A stretch of DNA of 64,000 bases from Pseudonocardia sp. 73-21. Its GTDB lineage: Bacteria; Actinomycetota; Actinomycetes; Mycobacteriales; Pseudonocardiaceae. The stretch is from NCBI RefSeq assembly GCF_001899645.1, contig NZ_MKVV01000060.1:1-64000 (forward strand), given 5' to 3'. Below, in pieces: positions 18,286-27,926 of this stretch (position 1 is the first letter of the stretch; every line of letters begins with the position of its first letter). The notes under the pieces were generated by a model. That model was not told the DNA's origin, did not search any database, and saw nothing but the letters and a program-made list of their open reading frames with translations. The position numbers were made by a program, and so were the translations under genes.

Positions 18286-19965
18286 TCAGACCGCGCGCTC
18301 CGCGGCTAACCGCTGCTCGGTCACCGGCACCGCGGGTGCCCGCAGCGGGGCCAGCGGCGTGTTGCCCAGCACGATGTCGGCGGCCTTCTCGGCCAGCATC
18401 ATCACGGGCGCGTAGGTGTTGCCGTTCGTCAGCTCCGGGAAGATCGACGCGTCGATCACGCGGATGCCGTCGAGCCCGTGCACGCGCAGGCTCGACGGGT
18501 CGACGACGGCCCGGTCGTCCACGCCCATGCGGGCACTGCAGGCCAGGTGCAGGCCCGGGCGGGCGGTGCGCTCCACCCAGTCGAGCACCTGCTCGTCGGT
18601 GGCGGTGGCCGGGCCCGGCTCGGTCTCGCGGCTGCCGAACCCGGCGAACGCGGGCTGGTTCATGAGGGTGCGGCCGACCTGTACCGCGTCGAGCCAGCGC
18701 TGCCGGTCGCTCGGGTCGCCCATGAAGTTGAGGTGGATGGCCGGGTCGCGGCGCGCGTCGCGGGAGGTGATCTTCACCGTGCCCGTGGCCGGGGAGTGCA
18801 TGACGCCGACGTAGACCTGGTAGCCGTGCTCCTTGATCCGCACGGGCCCGTCCGCGCTCTCGATCACCAGCGGGATGAGGCCGAACAGGACGTCGGGGCT
18901 GACGGCCTCGGACCCGGTGCTCGCGAAGCCGACGGCGCGCAGCGGGTTGCGGGTGCCCGCGCCCTTCCCGAGCAGGTAGGCGCCCAGGATGATGCCCGGC
19001 CACGCGGCCTTGCTGCGCAGCGGCGAGGTCAGCACCGGACGCGACGACGCGTAGTGCAGGTGCACCGCGAGATGGTCCTTGAGGTTCTCGCCGACGCCCG
19101 GCAGGTCGGCCACCATCGGCACGCCCATGGGGTGCAGGTGCGCGGGGTCGCCGACGCCGGAGAGCTGCAGCAGCTGCGGCGAGCCGATGGCGCCGCCGGC
19201 GAGGATGACCTCGCGCGCCCGGACGGTCCGCTCGCCGCCGCGGCGCTGCTTGTAGGCCACGCCGACCGCTCGGGTGCCCTCGAACAGGACACGGGTGGCG
19301 TGGGCGTGCGTGCGCACCTCGAGGTTGCGGCGGCCGCGGGCGGGGTGCAGGTAGGCGCGCGACGACGACGCGCGCAGACCCCGCTGGACGGTCTGGTCGG
19401 CGGGGGAGAAGCCCTCCTGGACGGCGTCGTTGATGTCGTCGACGACGGCGTGGCCGGCCTGGCGGGCGGCGGCGAAGAAGGCGTCGAACAGGGGGCTGTC
19501 GGCGGGCCCGCGCTCCAGCGACTGCGGACCGCCGCGGCCGCGGCCGGTGCCCTCGGGCTCATCGACGCAGTTCTCCAGCCGGCCGAAGTACGGCTCGCAG
19601 TGCGCCCAGTCCCAGTTCCCGCAGCCCGGCTTGGAGCCCCAGACGTCGAAGTCGGCGTGGTTGCCGCGCTGGTAGATCATGCCGTTGATGCTCGACGAGC
19701 CGCCGAGCAGCTTGCCGCGGGGGTGGATCAGCTTCCGCGACTGCAGGCCGGCCTCGGGCTGCGACTCGTAGTTCCAGTCGTAGTGGCGCTTGCCGATCGT
19801 GCGGCCGAGCGCGATCGGCAGCTGCACCTGCAGGTCCCACCAGTAGTCCCGGCCGCCGGCCTCGAGGACCAGCACGTCGACCCCGGGATCCGCGCTCAGG
19901 CGTGCGGCCAGTACGCACCCGGCGGCGCCGCCGCCCACGATCACGAAGTCGTACTCGCGCGCCAT
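18286..19965 (-). CDS. GMC-family FAD oxidoreductase (choline dehydrogenase-like)
   Basis: A 559-residue flavoenzyme. The N-terminal ADP-binding motif is VIVGGGAAGCVLAARLSAD, followed by VLVLEAGG. GMC signature 1 is GKLLGGSSSINGMIYQRG (residues near 85-102) and signature 2 is GAIGSPQLLQLSGVG. The catalytic His is expected in HLACSARMG and the partner Asn in LTNGNTYAPVMML. It oxidises an alcohol; whether choline, a sugar or another alcohol cannot be told. It is divergent from the GT39-like gene. Confidence 0.88.
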   Translation of the reverse strand: MAREYDFVIVGGGAAGCVLAARLSADPGVDVLVLEAGGRDYWWDLQVQLPIALGRTIGKRHYDWNYESQPEAGLQSRKLIHPRGKLLGGSSSINGMIYQRGNHADFDVWGSKPGCGNWDWAHCEPYFGRLENCVDEPEGTGRGRGGPQSLERGPADSPLFDAFFAAARQAGHAVVDDINDAVQEGFSPADQTVQRGLRASSSRAYLHPARGRRNLEVRTHAHATRVLFEGTRAVGVAYKQRRGGERTVRAREVILAGGAIGSPQLLQLSGVGDPAHLHPMGVPMVADLPGVGENLKDHLAVHLHYASSRPVLTSPLRSKAAWPGIILGAYLLGKGAGTRNPLRAVGFASTGSEAVSPDVLFGLIPLVIESADGPVRIKEHGYQVYVGVMHSPATGTVKITSRDARRDPAIHLNFMGDPSDRQRWLDAVQVGRTLMNQPAFAGFGSRETEPGPATATDEQVLDWVERTARPGLHLACSARMGVDDRAVVDPSSLRVHGLDGIRVIDASIFPELTNGNTYAPVMMLAEKAADIVLGNTPLAPLRAPAVPVTEQRLAAERAV

Positions 19966-20112
19966 CCGCTGTTCTCCCTATCGCCGTCTCCCCGACATGA
20001 CCGGGGAACACAGCCCTCCCCCGACGTCGCGGCGACCCTACAACGCCCCACAGGAGGCGCACGGGACATCCCTTCTCAGGCTGAGCTCAGGCTGAGGCCC
20101 CACGATGTCGCG

Positions 20113-21606
20113 GTGCTGCAGCGCCTGTGTCGGGACCCCCTGGGCATGCTGGCGGGCGCGGTCGTCCTCGTCGTCGCCGTGCTGTCGGTGGTGCGGGCGT
20201 TCGGCCCGATGACCTACTCCGGCGACATCTGGCGGCAGGCCGACACGGCGTCGATCGCGCAGAACTTCGCCGAGAACGGCATGCGGCTGCTCTACCCCCA
20301 AATCGACTGGGGTGGTGCGGGGCCCGGCTACGTCGAGACCGAGTTCCAGCTGCTGACGTGGCTCACCGCCGCGTTCTACCTCGTGTTCGGCGAGCACGTG
20401 TGGATCGGCCGGCTGATCTCGCTGGCGTTCGCGCTGGTGGCGGTGGCCGCGTTCTGGGGGCTGGCCCGCCGGCTGCTGCCGCCCACGGCCGCGCGGTGGG
20501 CGCTGATCGCGTTCGCCCTCTCACCTCTGTTCATGCGCTACGGCAGCGCGTTCATGCCCGACGCCACGGCGCTGGCGTTCTTCCTGCTCGCGATGCTGTG
20601 GTTCCGGCGCTGGCTCGACGAGGACCGCGTGGCGTGGCTCGCGGCCACGGCGGTCGCCGTGTCGCTCGCCGCTCTGGTCAAACCCACGTCGCTGATCGTC
20701 GGTCCGATCCTGCTGGTCTGGCTGCTGGCCGCCGACCGGGCGCGGCTGCGCCGGCCCGCGCCGTACGTCGCGGGCGTGGCGGCGCTCGTCGCCCCGGCGC
20801 TGTGGCTGCTGCACGCCAACTCGCTCTACCGCACCTACGGCAACACGTTCGGCGTGCTCTCGGGCGGAGACGACAAGTTCGGCGGCGTGGGCCAGTGGCT
20901 GCGTCCCTCCTTCTCCATCGGCAACGCCTACCTCGAGGCCGTGTGGGTGCTCGGGGTGGTGGGTGTGCCGCTCGCCGTGCTGGGTGCCGTGGTGGTGTGG
21001 CGCGAGCGCCGGCGGTACGCGGTGGTCGTCGCCGGGGTCGTGGTGGTGGTCGGCTACTTCTTCGCCGTCGCCCGGTACAGCCAGAACTCGCCGCAGTACC
21101 ACATCTACGCGCTGCCGTTCGCCGCGTTGCTGGTCGGCCTCGGGGTCGCGGCCGCCGCGCCGCGGGTGCCGCTGCTCGCGCGCCGGATCGCGGCGGTGGT
21201 GATCGTCGCCGCCTTCGCGGCCGGTAGCCTGACGGTGTTCGTGGGGTCGCTGAGCGACACCAGCGGCACGCTCGGGGTCTGCGCCACGGAGCTCGACGAG
21301 GTGTCGGCCCCCGGGGACCTGGTGGTGGTCGACACCACCAGCAACGCTCTCGACAACGGGGTCCCGAACAACTGGCAGGAGCCCGTCGTCTTCTACCGCG
21401 CCGACCGCCGGGGCTGGAGCGTCGCCGCCGACCAGCTCGACGCTGCTCGGCTCGCCGCCGACCGGCAGGCGGGAGCGCGGTTCTTCGTCGACGTCGACCC
21501 CGCGCTCGTGCCGGCCGGCAGCCCGCTGGCCGGATGGCTCACCGCGAACGCGACGCCGCTGCGGACGTCGGCCGCCGACGGATGCGGCATCTGGGTGTTC
21601 CGGTAA
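20113..21606 (+). CDS. GT39/ArnT-like membrane glycosyltransferase
   Basis: A protein of about 497 residues with an N-terminal membrane segment, about ten further hydrophobic helices and a soluble C-terminal domain. The first outer loop carries an acidic motif (DIWRQADTASIAQNF) resembling the catalytic Asp region of GT-C enzymes that use polyprenyl-phosphate sugars. The C-terminal domain (about 115 residues) has two Cys. I used GTG at 20113; ATG at 20146 is the next option. An AGGAGG at 20051-20056 has no good start behind it. It is followed by a flippase gene 44 bases downstream. Confidence 0.7.
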   Translation: MLQRLCRDPLGMLAGAVVLVVAVLSVVRAFGPMTYSGDIWRQADTASIAQNFAENGMRLLYPQIDWGGAGPGYVETEFQLLTWLTAAFYLVFGEHVWIGRLISLAFALVAVAAFWGLARRLLPPTAARWALIAFALSPLFMRYGSAFMPDATALAFFLLAMLWFRRWLDEDRVAWLAATAVAVSLAALVKPTSLIVGPILLVWLLAADRARLRRPAPYVAGVAALVAPALWLLHANSLYRTYGNTFGVLSGGDDKFGGVGQWLRPSFSIGNAYLEAVWVLGVVGVPLAVLGAVVVWRERRRYAVVVAGVVVVVGYFFAVARYSQNSPQYHIYALPFAALLVGLGVAAAAPRVPLLARRIAAVVIVAAFAAGSLTVFVGSLSDTSGTLGVCATELDEVSAPGDLVVVDTTSNALDNGVPNNWQEPVVFYRADRRGWSVAADQLDAARLAADRQAGARFFVDVDPALVPAGSPLAGWLTANATPLRTSAADGCGIWVFR

Positions 21607-21650
21607 CACCCCACGCCGGGTAGGCGATCAGAGCAACGGAGGCCATTGCA

Positions 21651-23108
21651 GTGCAGAGTCGGTCGGGGAACGACCCGGCGTACCCGTCGGTGGAGTCGGA
21701 GACGGTGCGTATCGCCGGTCCCGTGACCGCGCCCGTGCCCGTTCAGCCCGACGGGGGTGCAGCCGATCACCGGAGCGCGTCTCAGTACCCTGAGAACGTG
21801 GTCGACACGCGCGAAACGGGCAAGCAGCGGTTGAAGCGCCTCCGCGTCGGCCGTGGTCTGGAGCTCAACGCGCTGTCGCTGATGGTCGCCTCGGTGATCA
21901 CGGCCCTGGTGGGGGTCTTCTTCTGGGCGGTCGCCACCAAGGCGCCCGCGGCCGAGGTCGGCCGCTCGTCCGCGATCATCACCACCGCCACCCTGCTCAG
22001 TGCTCTGGCCAGCCAGAACGTCGGCCTGTTGATCAGCCGGTTCCTGCCGGGGGCGGGCCCGCGGTCGAAGAAGCTGGTGCTCGTCGGCTACGCCGCGGCG
22101 TCCGGGGTGGCACTGCTGCTCGGGGCCGGGTTCGTGCTGTTCTGGCACAGCAGCCTGTTCGCCTCCGATCTCGAGCGCTACCTGTTCCCCGTGTTCACGA
22201 TGATCCTGTCGCTGTTCGTGCTGCAGGACTGGGTGCTCATCGGCCTGCGCGCCTCCACGTGGGTGCCCTTGGAGCAGCTGCTCTTCGCGCTCGTGAAGCT
22301 CGGCCTGCTCGTGGTGTTCATCGCGCTGTTCCCCGTCGGCGGCATCGTGCTGTCGTGGGTGGTGCCGGCCGGGATCGCCGTGCTGATCGTCAGCTCCATC
22401 GTGCTGTTCCGCGCGCTGCCGCGCCGCCCGCCGCCCGAGCCGGGCGCCGCCCAGCTCCCGGGGCGCCGGGGCCTGACCATCATCTTCTTCAGCGAGTACG
22501 CCACCGGGATCATGACGGTGGCCGTGCCGATGGCGCTGCCGCTGATCATCGTCGCGCAGCTGGGCACCGAGTCCAACGCGTACTACGCGCTGCCGTGGAT
22601 GCTCAGCGAGGCGTTCAACATGCTGCTGTGGAACATCAGCTCGTCGTACATGGTCGAGGCCTCCAACGACGGGCCCAAGGCGGCCGCGCTGCTCAGGCGC
22701 ACCATCCGGCTCAACCTCCTCATCGGCGGGCTCGGCGTGCCGTTCATGCTGATCGGGGCGCCCTGGCTGCTCACGTTCCTCGGCGGGGCCTACGCCGCCG
22801 AGGGCTCCACGGTGCTGCGGATCCTCGCCTGCGCCATCCCGTTCCTCGTGATCACCTCGCTCTACAGCACCACGGCGCGGGTCCGCCAGCAGATGGGGCG
22901 CGTGGTGGCCATCCAGCTCGGCGCGTCCGTGCTCACGATCGGCCTCGCCCTGATCCTCATCCGCGAGATGGGCATCAACGGCGTGGCGCTGTCGTACCTG
23001 ATCGCCGAGGTGCTCTGCGCGGTCATCGTCTTCATCCCCCTGATCCGCATCCTGCGCGAGAAGACCCCTGCGGCTCCGGCGGCGAACCCTGAACCGGCTC
23101 CGGTGTGA
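21651..23108 (+). CDS. polysaccharide flippase (Wzx/MOP family)
   Basis: A 485-residue integral membrane protein with about 12-14 helices after an N-terminal cytoplasmic stretch of about 70 residues. It matches the polysaccharide-transporter branch of the MOP exporters, including SRFLPGAGPRSKKLVLVGY. It is clearly a paralog of the flippase at 34764, which shares the RFLPGAGPRS signature and the FWA-AA/EVGRSSA-type opening. It would move lipid-linked repeat units across the membrane. GTG at 21651 has GGAGG 8 bases upstream; GTG at 21799 is an alternative. Confidence 0.82.
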   Translation: MQSRSGNDPAYPSVESETVRIAGPVTAPVPVQPDGGAADHRSASQYPENVVDTRETGKQRLKRLRVGRGLELNALSLMVASVITALVGVFFWAVATKAPAAEVGRSSAIITTATLLSALASQNVGLLISRFLPGAGPRSKKLVLVGYAAASGVALLLGAGFVLFWHSSLFASDLERYLFPVFTMILSLFVLQDWVLIGLRASTWVPLEQLLFALVKLGLLVVFIALFPVGGIVLSWVVPAGIAVLIVSSIVLFRALPRRPPPEPGAAQLPGRRGLTIIFFSEYATGIMTVAVPMALPLIIVAQLGTESNAYYALPWMLSEAFNMLLWNISSSYMVEASNDGPKAAALLRRTIRLNLLIGGLGVPFMLIGAPWLLTFLGGAYAAEGSTVLRILACAIPFLVITSLYSTTARVRQQMGRVVAIQLGASVLTIGLALILIREMGINGVALSYLIAEVLCAVIVFIPLIRILREKTPAAPAANPEPAPV

Positions 23109-23127
23109 GCCCGAGCGGAGTGACCCC

Positions 23128-24258
23128 GTGACATCGATCGGACCGCGGCCCACCGTCAGCGTCGTCGTGCCCTGCTACAAGTACGGCCAGTACGTGCAGC
23201 AGACCGTCACGAGCATCCTGCGCAACGAGCGCGTCGACATCGACGTCCTCGTGATCGACGACTGCTCGCCCGACGACTCCTGGGAGGTCGTACAGGCGCT
23301 GCCCCGGTTCGACACCCGCGTCCGGGTGGTGCGCAACGAGCGCAACCAGGGCCTCATCGCCACCGCCAACGACGGCCTCGACCAGGCCAAGGGCGACTAC
23401 GTGGTGCTGCTCTCCGCCGACGACGCGCTCGCCCCCGGCTGGCTCGACCGCGGCGTCGACCTGCTGGAACGCACCCCGCACGCCACGTTCGTCAAGGGGC
23501 CGGTGCGCGTCTTCGAGGGTCCGCACCTGCCCACCCTGCGCAAGCAGCGCGACCTGCGCTCCGTCGTGTGGCCGGGCCGCGACTGGATCGCGAAGAGCTG
23601 CGACCAGGGCGTCACCGACGTGCGCTCACCCGAGGTGATCGTGCGCACCTCGGCCCAGCGTCAGGCGGGCGGCTACAACCCGAAGGTGCCCTACAGCTCC
23701 GACATGGAGATGTGGCTGCGCCTGGCCAGCCTGGGCGACGTCATCGAGGTCACCGGTCCGGTCTCGGCGTTCTACCGCTTCCACCCCAGCAACATGTCGC
23801 GCGGCAAGGACCTGCTCGGCGTCGGCGAGCTCGACAGCAACGACGACGCGTTCGACGAGTGGTACGCCGGCGCGGGCTCCCGGGTCGAGGGCGCCGACGA
23901 GCTGCTCAAGCGCGCCCACCGGGCGCTGGCCGTCATGGCCGTCGCGAGGGCGCCGCGGGCGTTCCTGGAGGACCCCCCGATGTTCCAGCGGCTGTGTGAG
24001 TTCGCGCTCGAGAAGGACCTGCTCTGGGCGGCGCCCCAGGTCGCGAAGCTGCGCCAGCGGCTCACCTCGCCGCTGGCGGTGCGGGCCCGCGACCGGCTCA
24101 CCCCCCTCACCGAGGCCGTGGTGCAGACGCGCCGCAAGGTCCCGCACCTGCGGGCCCGGGTCGGCGCCTACACGGCGTGGGTCAACGACCGGCTCGGCAC
24201 GGCCGACCACGACGCGACCGGAACGAAGGCTCGTCACATGAATGGGGAAGGCCGTTGA
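23128..24258 (+). CDS. family 2 glycosyltransferase
   Basis: A 376-residue GT-A enzyme. The N-terminal motif is VSVVVPCYKYGQYVQQTV. The nucleotide-sugar-binding Asp is in VLVIDDCSPDDSW, the DXD-like motif is LLSADDALAPGW, and the acceptor-side motif is YSSDMEMWLRLASLG. The C-terminal 120 residues are helical and of unknown role. The GTG start lies 20 bases after the flippase stop, and its own stop overlaps the next GT2 gene, so flippase and both transferases form one operon. Confidence 0.85.
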   Translation: MTSIGPRPTVSVVVPCYKYGQYVQQTVTSILRNERVDIDVLVIDDCSPDDSWEVVQALPRFDTRVRVVRNERNQGLIATANDGLDQAKGDYVVLLSADDALAPGWLDRGVDLLERTPHATFVKGPVRVFEGPHLPTLRKQRDLRSVVWPGRDWIAKSCDQGVTDVRSPEVIVRTSAQRQAGGYNPKVPYSSDMEMWLRLASLGDVIEVTGPVSAFYRFHPSNMSRGKDLLGVGELDSNDDAFDEWYAGAGSRVEGADELLKRAHRALAVMAVARAPRAFLEDPPMFQRLCEFALEKDLLWAAPQVAKLRQRLTSPLAVRARDRLTPLTEAVVQTRRKVPHLRARVGAYTAWVNDRLGTADHDATGTKARHMNGEGR

Positions 24259-25541
24259 TCGCCACCGAGGGCATGTGGTGCTGCGAGACCGACCTGGCCG
24301 GTGACGGTGCGATCCGGTCCGTGGCCCCCCAGGAACCCGGCCACACCACGGCGCGCGTGCTCGTCCGGCTGCACGGTGAGCCGCTCGGATACGTCACGCT
24401 GCCCGCCGTCGACGGCGACGTCGACCGCGAGCAGCTGCTGCGCGTGGTGTGGGCGCGCTGGTCGGCCGACGTCAACGAGCACCTCGTGGACGAGGGGCTC
24501 CCGGCGCGCACGGCGCTCGGCCCCGACGACGTGCCGCTGCCCGCCGCCACCGCGTCGTGCCCCAACCACATCGAGGCCGACGAGCCGGTCTCGGTGGTGG
24601 TGTGCACCCACAACCGCAGCACGATCCTCACCCGCTGCCTCACCGGGCTGCAGGCGCTGACCTACCCGAACCTCGAGATCATCATCGTCGACAACGCCCC
24701 CAGCGACGGCAGCACGCGCGCCGTCGTCGAGAAGGTGATGGCCGAGGACGACCGGTTCCGCTACGTCGTGGAGCCGCGCGCCGGCCTGTCCTACGCCCGC
24801 AACAAGGGCCTCGCCACCGCCACGGGGCGCTACCTCGCCTACACCGACGACGACGTGTCGGTGGACGCCGGTTGGATCGAGGGCCTGGTCCGGGGCTTCC
24901 GACGCCGCTCCGACATCGGCTGCGTCACCGGCCTGGTGTGCACCGCCAGCGTCAACACCGCCGCCGAGGCCTACTTCGACGCCCGGGCGTCGTCGTGGTC
25001 CACCCGGCCCCGGCCGGAGATCTTCGACATGCACGGGGCCCGGCGCGAGGGCGCGCTCTACCCCTACTCCGCCGGCATCTACGGCACGGGCGCCAACTTC
25101 GCGTTCGACCGCGAGTTCCTCACCTCCACCCACGGCTTCGACGAGGCGCTGGGCGCCGGCGCCCGCACCCGCGGCGGCGAGGACCTCGACGCGTTCGTCA
25201 CCACGCTGCTGGAGGGCCGGGCCATCGCCTACGAGCCGTCGGCGATCGTGTGGCACCACCACCGCGCCGGGCGTGACGAGCTGCTGCGCCAGCTCTACGG
25301 CTACGGCACGGGCTTCGCGGCGTTCATCGCGAAGACCATCGCCCGCCCGTCCACCCGGTGGGACGTCGTGCAGCGCGTGCCTCAGGGGCTCCAGAAGATC
25401 GTGAAGATCCGCTCCGACACCAAGCACGCGCTGGGGGAGCGGATCGAGTCCCCCCGCGGTGCGGCGCTGGTGGAGTTCGCCGGCTACGCGGCGGGCCCGT
25501 ACCTGTACTGGCGGGCGAAGCGGGACAACCGCAAGCACTAG
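24255..25541 (+). CDS. family 2 glycosyltransferase with N-terminal extension
   Basis: A protein of about 428 residues. The GT-A domain starts near residue 110 (VSVVVCTHNRSTILTRCL) with the DXD region AYTDDDVSVDAGWI and a later RTRGGEDLDAFVTTLLEG motif. The first 110 residues form a separate small domain of unknown role containing LVRLHGEPLGYVTLPAVDG. The TTG at 24255 overlaps the previous stop (TTGA) and follows GGGGAAGG; ATG at 24273 is an alternative. It should add a sugar to a glycan built with its operon partners. Confidence 0.8.
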   Translation: MIATEGMWCCETDLAGDGAIRSVAPQEPGHTTARVLVRLHGEPLGYVTLPAVDGDVDREQLLRVVWARWSADVNEHLVDEGLPARTALGPDDVPLPAATASCPNHIEADEPVSVVVCTHNRSTILTRCLTGLQALTYPNLEIIIVDNAPSDGSTRAVVEKVMAEDDRFRYVVEPRAGLSYARNKGLATATGRYLAYTDDDVSVDAGWIEGLVRGFRRRSDIGCVTGLVCTASVNTAAEAYFDARASSWSTRPRPEIFDMHGARREGALYPYSAGIYGTGANFAFDREFLTSTHGFDEALGAGARTRGGEDLDAFVTTLLEGRAIAYEPSAIVWHHHRAGRDELLRQLYGYGTGFAAFIAKTIARPSTRWDVVQRVPQGLQKIVKIRSDTKHALGERIESPRGAALVEFAGYAAGPYLYWRAKRDNRKH

Positions 25542-25777
25542 CCGAGAACTGCCGCGATTTCGTGCGGAAGTACATCGTCCCGGGCCGAGCAGGGGGCAGG
25601 ATCGAGGGCGTCGTCCAAGGCGAGGCGAAGACGCTGCTCACGGTGCTCGAGACTCGGGGCTCCGACATCACCGATGCTGATCGAACCCGTATCGCCGGAT
25701 GCCGCGACCCCGAGCAGCTCGACATCCGGCTGCGCCGGGCGACCACCGTGGACTCGGTGGACGAGCTGTTCGGCTGA
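25542..25777 (+). pseudogene. C-terminal remnant of an Rpn-like/PD-(D/E)XK transposase-related gene
   Basis: An open stretch of about 75 codons ends at the TGA at 25775-25777. It reads FVRKYIVPG, then GEAKTLLTVLETRG, DPEQLDIRLRRATTV and DELFG. I recognise this as the C-terminal tail common in actinobacterial Rpn-family (PD-(D/E)XK) proteins, which end with an EGEA-rich helix and a VDELF-type terminus. No start, ribosome binding site or N-terminal nuclease domain is present. The family assignment comes from memory of the tail motif. Confidence 0.5.
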
Positions 25778-25845
25778 GCGACCACCTGCGACGAACGGCA
25801 CTGTCGTCGCACGGGTTGCGACGGGAGTGCCGTCCGTCGGGCGGG

Positions 25846-26976
25846 TCAGACCGTGACCTCGCCGCGGCCGCGGCGGGTGGCGTCGCTCAGGGCGTCCTCG
25901 GACCCCGTCCGGCGGCCCTTCACGTCCACCTCGCGGACCGGGACGGACATGCCGTCCTTCGCGAGGCTCGTGGAGGCGGCCTCCAGCAGGGCGAGGACGC
26001 GCAGGCCCGACCAGCCGTCGGTGAGGGGGGCGCGGTTCTCCGAGATGGCGGCGGCGAACTCCACCATCACCGAGCGCAGGGCCTCCTGGTTGGGCAGCGC
26101 GGGTGCGACGGTGTCGCCGGTGCGGTAGGACACGGTGGTGCGGCCGCGGGTGTCGGCGTCGAGCTTGCTGGCCTCGGTGAGGTCGACGCCCCGGTCGTGC
26201 ACCGACAGCTTCTGCACCGGGTTGAGGTCGTCCCACACGACGGTGCGCTGCGAGCCGCCGACGACAACGGTGCGGATCTTGGTGGGGGACAGCCAGTTGA
26301 CGTGCACGTGGGCCAGCGCGTCGTTCGACAGCCGGATGGTCAGGTGCGCGACGCAGGCGTGGCCGGCGCCGACCGGGTCGGAGCCGTGCGCGGCCACCGA
26401 GACGGGGTGCACGTCGTCGGGGAGGATCGCGTCGAAGATCGACAGGTCGTGCGGGGCCAGGTCCCACAGCACGTCGACGTCGGGCTGGACGAGCCCGAGG
26501 TTGATGCGCACCGAGTCGAGCCACTGCAGGTCGCCCAGCGAGCCGCCGCGCAGCAGCTCGCGGATGTGGCGCACCGGCGGCGTGTAGACGTAGGTGTGGT
26601 CGAGCATGAGGACGCGCTCGTGGCGCTCGGCGGCCTCGACGAGCAGGCGGCCCTCCTCGTAGGTGGGGGCCAGCGGCTTCTCGACCAGCACGTGCTTGCC
26701 GGCCTCGAGCGCGGCCATGGCCACCTGGTAGTGGGTGCCCGCGGGCGTCGCGATGGCGATGGCGGACACGGCGGGGTCGGCCAGGACCTCGTCGAGCGAG
26801 TTCGAGACCCGCACGGTGGAGTACTCGCCGAGCACCTTCTTCGCCCGCGCCTCGTCGAGGTCGCAGAGGTACTCCAGGTGCAAACCGGGCGTCTGCTGGG
26901 CGTTGCGGACGAGGTTCGGCCCCCAGTATCCGGCTCCGACGACGGCGATCCCGATGGCCGGGCTGCTCGTTCCCAC
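25846..26976 (-). CDS. Gfo/Idh/MocA-family sugar dehydrogenase
   Basis: A 376-residue NAD(P)-dependent oxidoreductase. The Rossmann motif is IAVVGAGYWGPNLVRNAQ, the signature VEKPLAPTYEEG contains the EKP motif, and DLAPHDLSIFDAIL provides the catalytic His region. I chose GTG at 26976, which has GGGAGCAGG just upstream; a longer frame adds 33 unlikely residues. Members in glycan clusters often oxidise nucleotide-activated sugars at C3. It is divergent from the HNH gene and beside the glycosyltransferase operon, which supports a nucleotide-sugar substrate. Confidence 0.82.
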   Translation of the reverse strand: MGTSSPAIGIAVVGAGYWGPNLVRNAQQTPGLHLEYLCDLDEARAKKVLGEYSTVRVSNSLDEVLADPAVSAIAIATPAGTHYQVAMAALEAGKHVLVEKPLAPTYEEGRLLVEAAERHERVLMLDHTYVYTPPVRHIRELLRGGSLGDLQWLDSVRINLGLVQPDVDVLWDLAPHDLSIFDAILPDDVHPVSVAAHGSDPVGAGHACVAHLTIRLSNDALAHVHVNWLSPTKIRTVVVGGSQRTVVWDDLNPVQKLSVHDRGVDLTEASKLDADTRGRTTVSYRTGDTVAPALPNQEALRSVMVEFAAAISENRAPLTDGWSGLRVLALLEAASTSLAKDGMSVPVREVDVKGRRTGSEDALSDATRRGRGEVTV

Positions 26977-27131
26977 GTCCTGCTCCCTCGATCGTCTGGT
27001 GTCGCCCGACCGTACCGGGCGGGTTCCGTCGGCCCCGTCATGGGCCGTGCCAGGGCGAGTTCCATGCGATATCACACTCGCGTAACCCGCCCGCGCTATG
27101 GTCTGATCAGCCTGCGCAGGGAGGTGGTCGC

Positions 27132-27725
<594 letters not shown>

Positions 27726-27926
27726 GCCGAATGGACTGGGGATCGCTCACCCGAGAGGTCTATTTTCTTACTGTCCGTTTCGAATCCTCTGTAACGGGTT
27801 CGCGGTGTAGCTCGACTAGGTGACAAGGGCTGCGGCTGACGCGGTGTGGTGACCACCGCAGCCGCTCCGGGCACGGACTGCCCGCTGTCTTGTCCACGCG
27901 TTCGAGTACGGGGGAATGCGCGCACC

